Counted from the stretch's first letter, positions 14,220 to 29,440 are shown. The stretch is DNA of 64,000 nt from Thysanoteuthis rhombus (GCA_963457665.1 OY735233.1:46625270-46689269); one strand, 5' to 3'. A program made the numbers and translations. Notes: generated by a model not told the origin, from the letters alone.

Positions 14220-14920
14220 ACATTCAAAAGACCATTTTTGACGGCTCACTTATGTATGCTGTAAAAATGCATTTTTGGTCAATATTGGCTATTTCCATCA
14301 AATTGGGCTGAATCGAAAAATACATCAAATCCACCCGATCCAATGGTACCGTTGCAATCAGCACGTCAAACTACGCCAGAAAAAGCCATAAAATCGATAG
14401 GTAGAAATGACATTCAAAAGACCATTTTTGACGGCTTTCTTATGTATGTGCTGGAAGTGCCTTCTCGACCAATAGCGGCTATTTTCATCAAATTGGGCTG
14501 AATCGAAAAATACATCAAATCCACCCGATCCAATGGTACCGTTGCAATCAGCACGTCAAACTACGCCAGAAAAAGCCATGAAATCGATAGGTAAAAATGA
14601 CATTCAAAAGACCATTTTTGACGGCTCACTTATGAATGTGCTGGAAATGCCTTCTCGACCAATAGAGGTTATTTTCATCATATTTGGCTGAATCGAAAAA
14701 TGTATAAAATCCACCCGATCTAATGGTACCGTTGCAATCAGCACCTCAAACTACGCTAGAAAAAGCCATAAAATCGATAGGTAAAAATGACCTTCAAAAG
14801 ACCATTTTTGACTGCTCACTTATGTATGTGCCAGAAGTGATTTCTACACCAATAGCGGTTATTTCCATCAAATGTGGCTGAATCGAAAAATACATCAAAT
14901 CCACCCTATCGAATGGTACC
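14220..14920 (+). repeat. Third partial copy of the 10.7-11.4 kb monomer run
   Basis: GATAGGTAGAAATG near 14396, GACGGCTTTCTTATG, TTATGAATGTGCTGG and GTGCCAGAAGTGATTTC follow in the same order as near 10791 and 12498. The run stops at the CCACCCTATCGAATGG monomer, after which the sequence joins a different block. Confidence 0.75.
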
Positions 14921-15270
14921 GTTGCAATCAGCACGTCAAACTACGCCAGGAAAAGCCATAAAATCGATAGGTAAAAATGACATTTAAAAGACCACTTTTG
15001 ATGGCTCACTTATGTATGTGCTGGAAGTGCCTTCTTGACCAATAGCAGTTATCTTCATCAAATTGGGCTGAGTCCAAAAATGCATCAAATCCACCCGATC
15101 CAATGGTACCGTTGCAATCAGCACGTCAAACTACGCCAGAAAAAGCAAGAAAATCGATAGGTAAAAATGACATTCAAAAGACCATTTTTGACGGCTCACT
15201 TATGTATGCTGTAAAAATGCATTTTTGGTCAATATTGGCCATTTCCATCAAATTGGAATGTATCAAAAGA
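14790..15270 (+). repeat. Long-range duplication, copy 1 (partner near 43250-43730)
   Basis: GTGCCAGAAGTGATTTC, GACATTTAAAAGACC, AGCAGTTATCTTCATC, GGGCTGAGTC and AAAAGCAAGAAAATCG occur in this order, and again 28,461 bp downstream with the same spacing (14830 to 43291, 14980 to 43441, 15141 to 43602). Confidence 0.75.
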
Positions 15271-16250
15271 TACATCAAATCCACCCGATCCAATGTTACC
15301 GTTGCAATCAGCACGTTAAACTACGCCAGAAAAAGCCATAAAATCGATAGGTGAAAATGACATTCGAAAGACCTTCTTTGACGGATTACAAATGTATGTG
15401 CTGGAAGTGCCTTCTCGACCAAAAGCGGCTATTTCCATCAAATTGTTCTGGATCGAAAAATACATCAAATCTATCCAATCCAATGGCACCGTTGCAATCA
15501 GCACGTCAAACTACGCTGGAAAAAGCCATAAAATCGATAGGTAAAAATGACATTCAAAAGTCCAATTTTGACGGCTCACTTATGTATGCCATAAAAATGC
15601 ATTTTCAGTCAATATTGGCTATTTCCATCAAATTGGGCTGAATCAAAAATACATCAAATCCACCCGATCCAATGGTACCGTTGCAATCAGCACGTCAAAC
15701 TACGCCAGAAAAAGCCATAAAATCGATGGGTAAAAATGACATTCAAAAGACCATTTTTGACAGCTCACTTATGTATGCGGTAAAAATGCATTTTTGGTCA
15801 ATATTGGCTATTTCCATCAAATTGGGCTGAATCAAAAAATACATTGAATCCACCAGATCCAATGGTACCGTTGCCATCAGCGCGTTAAACAACGCCAGGA
15901 AAAGCCATAAAATCGATAGGTAAAAATGACATTCAAAAGACCATTTTTGACAGCTCACTTATGTATGTGCTGAAAGTGCTTTATCGACCAATATTGGCTA
16001 TTTCCATCAAATTGGGCTGAATCGAAAAATACATCAAATCCACCCTATTGAATGGTACCGTTGCAATCAGCACGTCAAACTACGCCAGAAAAAGCCATAA
16101 AATCGATAGGTAAAAATGACATTTAAAAAACCATTTTTGATGGCTCACTTATGTATGTGCTGGAAGTGCCTTCTTGACCAATAGCAGTTATCTTCATCAA
16201 ATTGGGCTGAGTCGAAAAATACATCAAATCCACCCGATCCAATGGTACCG
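15170..16250 (+). repeat. 11-monomer-spaced duplication, copy 2
   Basis: Partner of 13080-14160. It has its own changes such as GGATTACAAATGTATG near 15384. The AAATTGTTCTGGATCG monomer occurs a third time near 16580, six monomers further on. Confidence 0.8.
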
Positions 16251-16299
16251 TTTCAATCAGCACCTCAAACTACGCTAAAAAAGCCATAAAATCGATAGG

Positions 16300-18600
16300 T
16301 AAAAATGACATTCAAAAGACCATTTTTGACGGCTCACTTATGTATGCTGTAAAAATGCATTTTTGGTCAATATTGGCCATTTCCATCAAATTGGAATGTA
16401 TCAAAAAATACATCAAATCCACCCGATCCAATGATACCGTTGCAATCAGCACGTTAAACTACGCCAGAAAAAGCCATAAAATCGATAGGTAAAAATGACA
16501 TTCGAGAGACCTTCTTTGACGGCTCACTTATGTACGTGCTGGAAGTGCCTTCTCGACCAATAGCGGCTATTTCCATCAAATTGTTCTGGATCGAAAAATA
16601 CAGCAAATCTATCCGATCCAATGGTACCGTTGCAATCAGCACGTCAAACTACGCTGGAAAAAGCCATAAAATCGATAGGTAAAAATGACATTCAAAAGAC
16701 CATTTGTGACAGCTCACTTAAATATGCGGAAAAAATGCATTTTCGGTCAATATTGGCTATTTCCATCAGATTAGGCTGAATCGAAATATACATCAAATCC
16801 ACCCGATCCAATGGTACCGTTGCAATCTGCACGTCAAACTACGCCAGAAAAAGCCATAAAATCGATAGGTAAAAATGACATTCAAAAGACCATTTTGATG
16901 GCTCACTTATGTATGCGGCAAAAATGCATTTTCGGTCAATATTGGCTATTTCCATCAAATTGGGCTGAATCGAAAAATACATCAAATCCACCCTATCGAA
17001 TGGTACCGTTGCAATCAGCACGTCAAACTACGCCAGAAAAAGCCATAAAATCAATAAGTAAAAATGACCTTCAAAAGACCATTTTTGATGGCTCACTTAT
17101 GTATGCGGTAAAAATTCATTTTCAGTCAATATTGGCTATTTCCTTCAAATCAGGCTGAATCGAAAAATACATTGAATCCACCCGATCCAATTGTACCGTT
17201 GCAATCAGCACGTCAAACTATGCAAGAAAAAGCCATAAAATCGATAGGTAAAAATGACATTCAAAAGACCATTTGTGACAGCTCACTGATGTATGTGCTG
17301 GAAGTGCCTTCTCGACCAATAGCGGCTATTTTGATCAAATTGGGCTGAATCGAAAAATACATCAAATCCACCCGATCCAATGGTACCGTTGCAATCAGCA
17401 CGTCAAACTACGCCAGAAAAAGCCATAAAATCGATAGGTAAAAATGACATTCAAAAGACTATTCTCAATGGCTCACTCATGTATGTGCTGGAAGTGCCTT
17501 CTCGACCAATAGCAGCCATTCTCATCATATTTGGCTGAATCGAAAAATACATCAAATCCACCCGATCCAATGGTACCGTTGCAATCAGCACGTCAAACTA
17601 CGCCAGAAAATCCATAAAATCGATAGGTAAAAATGACATTCAAAAGTCCATTTTTGACGGCTCACTTATGTATGCAGTAAAAATGCATTTTTGGTCAATA
17701 TTGGCTATTTCCATCAAATTGGGCTGAATCGAAAAATACATCAAATCCACCCGATCCAATGGTACCGTTGCAATCAGCACGTCAAACTACGCCAGAAAAA
17801 GCCATAAAATCGATAAGTAAAAAAGACATTCGAAAGACCATTTTTGACGGCTCACTTATGTATATTCTGGAAGTTTTTCTCGACCAATAGCGGTTATTTC
17901 CATCAAATTGTGCTGAATCGAAAAATACATCAAATCCACCCGATCCAATGGTACCGTTGCAATCAGCACGTCAAACTACGCCAGAATAAGCCATGAAACC
18001 GATCGGTAAAAATGACATTCAAAAGACCATTTTTGATGGCTCACTTATGTATGTGCTGGAAGTGCCTTCTCGACCAATAGCGGCTATTTTCATCAAATAT
18101 GACTGAATCGAAAAATACATCAAATCAACCCGATCCAATAGTACCGTTGCAATCAGCACGTCAAACTACGCCAGAAAAATCCATAAAATCGATAAGTAAA
18201 AAAGACTTTCAAAAGACCATTTTTGACGGCTCACTTATGTATGTGCTGGAAGTGCCTTCTCGACCAATAGCAGCTATTTTCATCAAATTGGGCTGAATCG
18301 AAAAATACATCAAATCCACCCGATCCAATGGTACCGTTGCAATCAGCACGTCAAACTACGCCAGAAAAAGCCATAAAATCGATAGGTAAAAAGGACATTC
18401 AAAAGACCATCTGTGACAGCTCACTTATGTATGCGGTAAAAATGCATTTCGGTCAACATTGGCTATTTCCATCAAATTGGGCTGAATCGAAAAATACATA
18501 AAATCCATCCAATCCGATGTTACCGTTGCAATCAGCACGTCAAACTACGCCAGAAAAAGCCATAAAATCGATAGGTAAAAATGACATTCAAAAGACCATT
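16300..18600 (+). repeat. Mixed A/B monomers with partial third copy of the 6.4-7.1 kb block
   Basis: From about 17.80 to 18.48 kb the markers GATAAGTAAAAAAGACATTC, GGAAGTTTTTCTCGACC, CAAATATGACTGAATCG and CATCTGTGACAGC follow the order seen at 6.43-7.1 kb, at an offset of about 11,380 bp (60 monomers minus about 20). The rest is irregular A and B copies, with no other sequence in it. Confidence 0.7.
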
Positions 18601-21600
18601 TTTGACAGCTCACTCATGTATGCAGTAAAAATGCATTTTTGGTCAATATTGGCTATTTCCATCAAATTGGGCTGAATCGAAAAAATACATCAAATCCACC
18701 CGATCCAATGGTACCGTTGCAATCAGCACGTCAAACTACGCCAGAAAAAGCCATAAAATCGATAGGTAAAAATGACATTCAAAAGACCATTTTTGACAGC
18801 TTACTTATGTATGCTGTAAAAATGCATTTTCGGTCAATATTGGCTATTTCCATCAAATTGGGCTGAATCGAAAAATACATCAAATCCACCCGATCCGATC
18901 GTACCGTTGCAATCAGCACGTCAAACTACGCCAGAAAAATCCATAAAATCAATAGGTAAAAATGACATTCAAAAGACCATTTTTGACAGCTCACTTATGT
19001 ATGCGGTAAAAATGCTTTTTCGGTCAATATTGGCTATTTCCATCAAATTGGGCTGAATCGAAAAATACATCAAATCCACCCGATCCAATGGTACCGTTGC
19101 AATCAGCACGTCAAACTACGCCAGAAAAAGCCATAAAATCGATGGGTAAAAATGACATTCAAAAGACCATTTTTGACAGCTCACTTATGTATGCTGTAGA
19201 AAAGGCATTTTTGGTCAATATTGGCTATTTCCATCAAATTGGGCTGAATCAAAAATACATCAAATCCACCCGATCCAATGGTACCGTTGCAATCAGCACG
19301 TCAAACTACGCCAGAAAAAGCCATAAAATCGATGGGTAAAAATGACATTCAAAAGACCATTTTTGACAGCTCACTTATGTATGCGGTAAAAATGCATTTT
19401 CGGTCAATATTGGCTATTTCCATCAAATTGGGCTGAATCGAAAAATACATCAAATCCACCCGATCCAATGGTACTGTTGCAATCAGCACGTCAAATTACG
19501 CCAGAAAAAGCCATAAAATCGATAGGTAAAAATGACATTCAAAAGACCATTTTTGACGGCTAACTTATGTATGCGGTAAAAATGCATTTTTGGTCAATAT
19601 TGGCTATTTCCATCAAATTGGGCTGAATCGAAAAATACATCAAATCCACCCGATCCAATGGTACCGTTGCAATCAGCACGTCAAACTACGCCAGAAAAAG
19701 CCATAAAATCGATAGGTAAAAATGACATTCAAAAGACCATTTTTGACGGCTCACTTATGTATGCAGTAAAAATGCATTTCGGTCAACATTGGCTATTTCC
19801 ATTAAATTGGGCTGAATCGAAAAATACATCAAATCCACCCGATCCGATGTTACCGTTGCAATCAGCACGTCAAACTACGCCAGAAAAAGCCATAAAATCA
19901 ATAGGTAAAAATGACATTCAAAAGACCATTTTTGACAGCTCACTCATGTATGCAGTAAAAATGCATTTTTGGTCAATATTGGCTATTTCCATCAAATTGG
20001 GCTGAATCGAAAAATACATCAAATCCACCCGATCCAATGGTACCGTTGCAATCAGCACGTCAAACTACGCCAGAAAAAGCCATAAAATCGATAGGTAAAA
20101 ATGACATTCAAAAGACCATTTTTGACGGCTAACTTATGTATGTGCTGGAAGTGCCTTCTCGACCAATATTGGCTATTTCCATCAAATTGGGCTGAATCGA
20201 AAAATACATCAAATCCACCCGATCCAATGGTACCGTTGCAATCAGCACGTCAAACTACGCCTGAAAAAGCCATAAAATCGATAGGTAAAAATGACATTCA
20301 AAAGACCATTTTTTACAGCTCACTTATGTATGCAGTAAAAATGCATTTTCGGTCAATATTGGCTATTTCCATCAAATTGGGCTGAATCGAAAAATACATC
20401 AAATCCACCCGATCCAATGGTACTGTTGCAATCAGCACGTCAAAGTACGCCAGAAAAAGCCATAAAATCGATAGGTAAAAATGACATTCAAAAGACCATT
20501 TTTGACAGCTCACTTATGTATGCAGTAAAAATGCATTTTTGGTCAATATTGGCTATTTCCATCAAATTGGGCTCAATCGAAAAATACATCAAATCCACCC
20601 AATCCAATGGTACCGTTGCAATCTGCACGTCAAACTACGCCAGAAAAAGCCATAAAATCGATGGGTAAAAATGACATTCGAAAGACCATTTTTGACAGCT
20701 CACTTATGTATGCAGTAAAAATGCATTTTCGGTCAATATTGGCTATTTCCATCAAATTGGGCTGAATCGAAAAATACATCAAATCCAGCTGATCCATTGG
20801 TACTCTTGCTATCAGCACGTCAAACTATGCCAGAAAAAGCCATAAAACCGATAGGTAAAAATGACATTCAAAAGACCATTTTTGACGGCTCACTTACGTA
20901 TTTGCTGGAAGTGCCTTCTCGACCAATAGCGGCTATTTCCATCAAATTGGACTGAATCGAAAAATACATCAAATCCACCCGATCCAATGGTACCGTTGCA
21001 ATCAGCACGTCAAACTACGCCAGAAAAAGCCATAAAATCGATAGATAAAAATGACATTCAAAAGACCATTTGTGACGGCTCACTTATGTATGCGGTAAAA
21101 ATGCATTTCGGTCAACATTGGCTATTTCCATTAAATTGGGCTGAATCGAAAAATACATCAAATCCACCCGATCCAATTGTACCGTTGCAATCAGCACGTC
21201 AAACTACGCCAGAAAAAGCCATAAAATCAATAGGTAAAAATGACATTCAAAAGACCATTTTTGACAGCTCACTCATGTATGCAGTAAGAATGCATTTTTG
21301 GTCAATATTGGCTATTTCCATCAAATTGGGCTGAATCGAAAAATACATCAAATCCACCCGATCCAATGGTACCGTTGCAATCAGCACGTCAAACTACGCC
21401 AGAAAAAGCCATAAAATCGATAGGTAAAAATGACATTCAAAAGACCATTTTTGACAGCTCACTTATGTATGCGGTAAAAATGCATTTTCGGTCAATATTG
21501 GCTATTTCCATCAAATTGGGCTGAATCGAAAAATACATCAAATCCACCCGATCCAATGGTACCGTTGCAATCAGCACGTCAAACTACGCCAGAAAAAGCC

Positions 21601-24600
21601 ATAAAATCGATAGGTAAAAATGACATTCAAAAGACCATTTTTGACGGCTAACTTATGTATCCGGTAAAAATGCATTTTCGGTCAATATTGGCTATTTCCA
21701 TCAAATTGGGCTGAATCGAAAAATACATCAAATCCACCCAATCCAATGGTACCGTTGCAATCAGCACGTCAAACTACGCCAGAAAAAGCCATAAAATCGA
21801 TAGGTAAAAATGACATTCAAAAGACCATTTGTGACGGCTCACTTATGTATGCGGTAAAAATGCATTTCAGTCAACATTGGCTATTTCCATTAAATTGGGC
21901 TGAATCGAAAAATACATCAAATCCACCCGATCCGATGTTACCGTTGCAATCAGCACGTCAAACTACGCTAGAAAAAGCCATAAAATCGATAGGTAAAAAT
22001 GACATTCAAAAGACCATTTTTGACGGCTCACTTATGTAAGCGGTAAAAATGCATTTTCGGTAAATATTGGCTATTTCCATCAAATTGGGCTGAATCGAGA
22101 AATACATCAAATCCACCCGATCCAATGGTACCGTTGCAATCAGCACGTCAAACTACGCCAGAAAAAGCCATAAAATCGATAGGTAAAAATGACATTCAAA
22201 AGACCATTTGTGACGGCTCACTTATGTATGCGGTAAAAATGCATTTCGGTCAACATTGGCTATTTCCATTAAATTGGGCTGAATCGAAAAATACATCAAA
22301 TCCACCCGATCCAATGGTACCGTTGCAATCAGCACGTCAAACTACGCCAGAAAAAGCCATAAAATCGATAGATAAAAATGACATTCAAAAGACCATTTTT
22401 GACGGCTCACTTATGTATGCGGTAAAAATGCATTTCGGTCAACATTGGCTATTTCCATTAAATTGGGCTGAATCGAAAAATACATCAAATCCACCCGATC
22501 CAATTGTACCGTTGCAATCAGCACGTCAAACTACGCCTGAAAAAGCCATAAAATCAATAGGTAAAAATGACATTCAAAAGACCATTTTTGACAGCTCACT
22601 CATGTATGCAGTAAAAATGCATTTTTGGTCAATATTGGCTATTTCCATCAAATTGGGCTGAATCGAAAAATACATCAAATCCACCCGATCCAATGGTACC
22701 GTTGCAATCAGCACGTCAAACTACGCCAGAAAAAGCCATAAAATCGATAGGTAAAAATGACATTCAAAAGACCATTTGTGACGGCTCACTTATGTATGCG
22801 GTAAAAATGCATTTTTGGTCAATATTGGCTATTTCCATCAAATTGGGCTGAATCGAAAAATACATCAAATCCACCCGATCCAATGGTACCGTTGCAATCA
22901 ACTCGTCAAACTACGCCAGAAAAAGCCATAAAATCGATAGGTAAAAATGACATTCAAAAGACCATTTTTGACGGTTAACTTATGTATCCGGTAAAAATGC
23001 ATTTTCGGTCAATATTGGCTATTTCCATCAAATTGGGCTGAATCGTAAAATACATAAATCCACCCGATCCAATGGTACCGTTGCAATCAGCACGTCAAAC
23101 TACGCCAGAAAAAGCCATAAAATCGATAGGTAAAAATGACATTCAAAAGACCATTTTTGACAGCTCACTTATGTATGCTGTAAAAATGCATTTCAGTCAA
23201 CATTGGCTATTTCCATTAACTTGGGCTGAATCGAAAAATACATCAAATCCACCCGATCCAATGTTAACGTTGCAATCAGCACGTCAACCTACGCCAGAAA
23301 AAGCCATAAAATCAATAGGTAAAAATGACATTCAAAAGACCATTTTTGACAGCTCACTCATGTATGCAGTAAAAATGCATTTTTGGTCAATATTCGCTAT
23401 TTCCATCAAATTGGGCTGAATCGAAAAATACATCAAATCCACCCAATCCAATGGTACCGTTGCAATCAGCACGTCAAACTACGCCAGAAAAAGCCATAAA
23501 ATCGATAGGTAAAAATGACATTCAAAAGACCATTTGTGACGGCTCACTTATGTATGCAGTAAAAATGCATTTCAGTCAACATTGGCTATTTCCATTAAAT
23601 TGGGCTGAATCGAAAAATACATCAAATCCACCCGATCCGATGTTACCGTTGCAATCAGCACGTCAAACTACGCTAGAAAAAGCCATAAAATCGATAGGTA
23701 AAAATGACATTCAAAAGACCATTTTTGACGGCTCACTTATGTAAGCGGTAAAAATGCATTTTCGGTAAATATTGGCTATTTCCATCAAATTGGGCTGAAT
23801 CGAGAAATACATCAAATCCACCCGATCCAATGGTACCGTTGCAATCAGCACGTCAAACTACGCCAGAAAAAGCCATAAAATCGATAGGTAAAAATGACAT
23901 TCAAAAGACCATTTGTGACGGCTCACTTATGTATGCGGTAAAAATGCATTTCGGTCAACATTGGCTATTTCCATTAAATTGGGCTGAATCGAAAAATACA
24001 TCAAATCCACCCGATCCGATGTTACCGTTGCAATCAGCACGTCAAACTACGCCAGAAAAAGCCATAAAATCGATAGGTAAAAATGACATTCAAAAGACCA
24101 TTTTTGACAGCTCACTCATGTATGCAGTAAAAATGCATTTTTGGTCAATATTGGCTATTTCCATCAAATTGGGCTGAATCAAAAATACATCAAATCCACC
24201 CGATCCAATGGTACCGTTGCAATCAGCACGTCAAACTACGCCAGAAAAAGCCATAAAATCGATAGGTAAAAATGACATTCAAAAGACCATTTTTGACAGC
24301 TCACTTATGTATGCTGTAAAAATGCATTTTCGGTCAATATTGGCTATTTCCATCAAATTGGGCTGAATCGAAAAATACATCAAATCCACCCGATCCAATG
24401 GTACCGTTGCAATCAGCACGTCAAACTACGCCAGAAAAAGCTATAAAATCGATAGGTAAAAATGACATTCAAAAGACCATTTTTGACGGCTAACTTATGT
24501 ATGCGGTAAAAATGCATTTTTTGGTCATTATTGGCTATTTCCATCAAATTGGGATGAAACGAAAAATACATCAAATCCACCCGATCCAATGGTACCGTTG

Positions 24601-27500
24601 CAATCAGCACGTCAAACTACGCCAGAAAAAGCCATAAAATCGATAGGTAAAAATGACATTCAAAAGACCATTTTTGACAGCTCACTTATGTATGCTGTAA
24701 AAATGCATTTCAGTCAACATTGGCTATTTCCATTAAATTGGGCTGAATCGAAAAATACATCAAATCCACCCGATCCGATGTTACCGTTGCAATCAGCACG
24801 TCAACCTACGCCAGAAAAAGCCATAAAATCAATAGGTAAAAATGACATTCAAAAGACCATTTTTGACAGCTCACTCATGTATGCAGTAAAAATGCATTTT
24901 TGGTCAATATTGGCTATTTCCATCAAATTGGGCTGAATCGAAAAATACATCAAATCCACCCGATCCAATGGTACCGTTGCAATCAGCACGTCAAACTACG
25001 CCAGAAAAAGCCACAAAATCGATAGGTAAAAATGACATTAAAGAGACCATTTTTTACAGCTCACTTATGTATGCTGTAAAAATGCATTTTCGGTCAACAT
25101 TGGCTATTTCCATCAAATTGGGCTGAATCGAAAAATACATCAAATCCACCCGATCCAATGGTACCGTTGCAATCAGCACGTCAAACTACGCTAGAAAAAG
25201 CCATAAAATCGATAGGTAAAAATGACATTCAAAAGACCATTTTTGACGGCTCACTTATGTAAGCAGTAAAAATGCATTTTTGGTCAATATTGGCTATTTC
25301 CATCAAATTGGGCTGAATCGAAAAATACATCAAATCCAACCGATCCAATGGTACCGTTGCAATCAGCACGTCAAACTACGCCAGAAAAAGCCATAAAATC
25401 GATAGGTAAAAATGACATTCAAAAGACCATTTGTGAAGGCTCACTTATGTATGCGGTAAAAATGCATTTTGGTCAACATTGGCTATTTCCATTAAATTGG
25501 GCTGAATCGAAAAATACCTCAAATCCACCCGATCCGATGTTACCGTTGCAATCAGCACGTCAAACTACGCTAGAAAAAGCCATAAAATCAATAGGTAAAA
25601 ATGACATTCAAAAGACCATTTTTTACAGCTCACTCATGTATGCAGTAAAAATGCATTTTTGGTCAATATTGGCTATTTCCATCAAATTGGGCTGAATCAA
25701 AAATACATCAAATCCACCCGATCCAATGGTACCGTTGCAATCAGCACGTCAAACTACGCCAGAAAAAGCCATAAAATCGATAGGTAAAAATGACATTCAA
25801 AAGACCATTTTTGACAGCTCACTTATGTATGCTGTAAAAATGCATTTTCGGTCAATATTGGCTATTTTCATCAAATTGGGCTGAATCGAAAAATATATCA
25901 AATCCACCCGAATCAATGGTACCGTTGCAATCAGCACGTCAAACTACGCCAGAAAAAGCTATAAAATCGATAGGTAAAAATGACATTCAAAAGACCATTT
26001 TTGACGGCTAACTTATGTATGCGGTAAAAATGCATTTTCGGTCATTATTGGCTATTTCCATCAAATTGGGATGAAACGAAAAATACATCAAATCCACCCG
26101 ATCCAATGGTACCGTTGCAATCAGCACGTCAAACTACGCCAGAAAAAGCCATAAAATCGATAGGTAAAAATGACATTCAAAAGACCATTTTTGACGGCTC
26201 ACTTATGTATGCGGTAAAAATGCATTTCAGTCAACATTGGCTATTTCCATTAAATTGGGCTGAATCGAAAAATACATCAAATCCACCCGATCCGATGTTA
26301 CCGTTGCAATCAGCACGTCAAACTACGCCAGAAAAAGCCATAAAATCAATAGGTAAAAATGACATTCAAAAGACCATTTTTGACAGCTCACTCATGTATG
26401 CAGTAAAAATGCATTTTTGGTCAATATTGGCTATTTCCATCAAATTGGGCTGAATCGAAAAATACATCAAATCCACCCGATCCAATGGTACCGTTGCAAT
26501 CAGCACGTCAAACTACGCCAGAAAAAGCCACAAAATCGATAGGTAAAAATGACATTAAAGAGACCATTTTTTACAGCTCACTTATGTATGCTGTAAAAAT
26601 GCATTTTCGGTCAACATTGGCTATTTCCATCAAATTGGGCTGAATCGAAAAATACATCAAATCCACCCGATCCAATGGTACCGTTGCAATCAGCAAGTCA
26701 AACTACGCCAGAAAAAGCCATAAAATCGATAGGTAAAAATGACATTCAAAAAGACCATTTTTGACGGCTCACTTATGTATGCTGTAAAAATGCATTTTTG
26801 GTCAATATTGGCTATTTCCATCAAATTGGGCTGAATCGAAAAATACATCAAATCCACCCGATCCAATGGTACCGTTGCAATCAGCACGTCAAACTACGCC
26901 AGAAAAAGCCATAAAATCGATAGGTAAAAATGACATTCAAAAGACCATTTTTGACGGCTCACTTATGTAAGCGGTAAAAATGCATTTTCGGTCAATATTG
27001 GCTATTTCCATCAAATTGGGCTGAATCGAAAAATACATCAAATCCACCCGATCCAATGGTACCGTTGCAATCAGCACGTCAAACTACGCCAGAAAAAGCC
27101 ATAAAATCGATAGGTAAAAATGACATTCAAAAGACCATTTGTGAAGGCTCACTTATGTATGCGGTAAAAATGCATTTCGGTCAACATTGGCTATTTCCAT
27201 TAAATTGGGCTGAATCGAAAAATACCTCAAATCCACCCGATCCGATGTTACCGTTGCAATCAGCACGTCAAACTACGCCAGAAGAAGCCATAAAATCAAT
27301 AGGTAAAAATGACATTCAAAAGACCATTTTTTTACAGCTCACTCATGTATGCAGTAAAAATGCATTTTTGGTCAATATTGGCTATTTCCATCAAATTGGG
27401 CTGAATCAAAAATACATCAAATCCACCCGATCCAATGGTACCGTTGCAATCAGCACGTCAAACTACGCCAGAAAAAGCCATAAAATCGATAGGTAAAAAT
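18600..27500 (+). repeat. Type A-rich region with a roughly 759-bp tetrameric higher-order repeat
   Basis: Type B copies are nearly absent here. The 189-bp variant plus the GATCCGATGTTACC monomer recurs at steps of about 758-759 bp: 20987 to 21746, then 23072, 23830, 24589, 25348 and 26106. Some steps are 379 bp (two monomers), as at 21746-22125 and 23072-23451-23830. A roughly 1,517-bp (8-monomer) duplication is superimposed: the GGGATGAAACGAAAAATAC marker at 24551 returns at 26068. The region is more uniform than its surroundings, which suggests recent amplification. Confidence 0.75.
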
Positions 27501-27999
27501 GACATTCAAAAGACCATTTTTGACAGCTCACATATGTATGCTGTAAAAATGCATTTTCGGTCAATATTGGCTATTTCCATCAAATTGGGCTGAATCGAAA
27601 AATACATCAAATCCACCCGATCCAATGGTACCGTTGCAATCAGCACGTCAAACTACGCCAGAAAAAGCCATAAAATCGATAGGTAAAAATGACATTCAAA
27701 AGACCATTTTTGACAGCTCACTTATGTATGCAGTAAAAATGCATTTTCGGTCAATATTGGCTATTTCCATTCAATTGGGCTGAATCGGAAAATACATCAA
27801 ATCCACCCGATCCAATGGTACCGTTGCAATCAGCACGTCAAACTACGTTAGAAAAAGCCATAAAATCGATAGGTAGAAATGACATTCAAAAGACCATTTT
27901 TGACGGCTCACTTATGTATGTGCTGGAAGTGCCTTCTCGACCAATAGTGGCTATTTACATCAAATTGGCCTGAATCGAAAAATACATCAAATCCACCCA

Positions 28000-28620
28000 A
28001 TCCAATGGTACTGTTGCAATCAGCACGTCAAACTACACCAGAAAAAGCCATAAAATCGATAGGTAAAAATGACATTCAAAAGACCATTTTTGACAGCTCA
28101 CATATGTATGCAGTAAAAATGCATTTCGGTCAATATTGGCTATTTCCTTCAAATTTTGCTGAATCGAAAAAAACATCAAATCCACCCGATCCAATGGTAC
28201 CGTTGCAATCAGCACGTCAAACTACGCCAGAAAAAGCCATAAAATCGATAGGTAGAAATGACATTCAAAAGACCATTTTTGACGGCTTTCTTATGTATGT
28301 GATGGAAGTGCCTTCTCGACCAATAGCGGCTATTTTCATCAAATTGGGCTGAATCGAAAAAAACATCAAATCCACCCGATCCAATGGTACCGTTGCAATC
28401 AGCACGTCAAACTACGCCAGAAAAAGCCATAAAATCGATAGGTAGAAATGACATTCAAAAGACCATTTTTGACGGCTCACTTATGAATGTGCTGGAAATG
28501 CCTTCTCGACCAATTGAGGTTTTTTTCATTAAATTTGGCTGAATCAAAAATACCTCAAATCCATCCGATCAATTGGTACCGTTGCAACAGCACGTCAAAC
28601 TACGCCAGAAAAAGCAATAA
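28000..28620 (+). repeat. Spaced duplication, copy 1 (partner near 34262-34882)
   Basis: CAAATTTTGCTGAATCG, GAAAAAAACATC, a GTGATGGAAGTGCC type B copy, GAGGTTTTTTTCATTAAA and GATCAATTGGTACC follow in order and recur 6,262 bp downstream (33 monomers minus 8). Confidence 0.75.
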
Positions 28621-29440
28621 AATCGATAGGTAAAAATGATATTCAAAAGACCATTTTTGATGGCTCACTTATGTATGCGGTAAAAATGCATTTTCGGTCA
28701 ATATTGGCTATTTCCATCAAATTGGGCTGAATCAAAAAATACATCGAATCCACCCGATCCAATGGTACTGTTGCAATCTGCACGTCAAACTACGCCAGAA
28801 AAAGCCATAAAATCGATAGGTAAAAATGACATTCAAAAGACCATTTTTGACGGCTCACTTATGTACGCAGTAAAAATGCATTTTTGATCAATATTGGCTA
28901 TTTCCATCAAATTGGGCTGAATCGAAATTTACATCAAATCCACCCGATCCAATGGTACCGTTGCAATCAGCACGTCAAACTACGCCAGAAAAAGCCATAA
29001 AATCAATGGGTAAAAATGACATTCAAAAGACCATTTTTGGTGGCTCACTTATGTATGCAGTAAAAATGCATTTTAGGTCAATATTGGCTATTTCCATTAA
29101 ATTGGGCTGAATCAAAAAATACCTCAAATCCACCCGAATCAATGGTACCGTTGCAATCAGCACGTCAAACTACACCAGAAAAAGCCATAAAATCGATAGG
29201 TAAAAATGACATTCAAAACACCATTTGTGACGTCTCAGTTATGTATGCGGTAAAAATGCAATTTTGGTCAATATTGGCTATTTCCATCAAATTGGGCTCA
29301 ATCGAAAGTACATCAAATCCACCCGATCCAATGGTACCGTTGCAATCAGCACGTCAAACTACGCCAGAAAAAGCCATAAAATCGATAGGTAAAAATGACA
29401 ATCAAAAGACCATTTTTGACGGCTCACTTATGTATGTGGT

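Noticed and set aside
22125-22661. A 178-codon open frame (also at 35594-36130 and 40147-40683) that looks like a repeat protein
   Set aside because: It is three satellite monomers read through because of 189-bp variants. The same sequence elsewhere is broken by frame shifts and TGA, there is no start context, intron or promoter evidence, and changes between copies do not follow codon positions.
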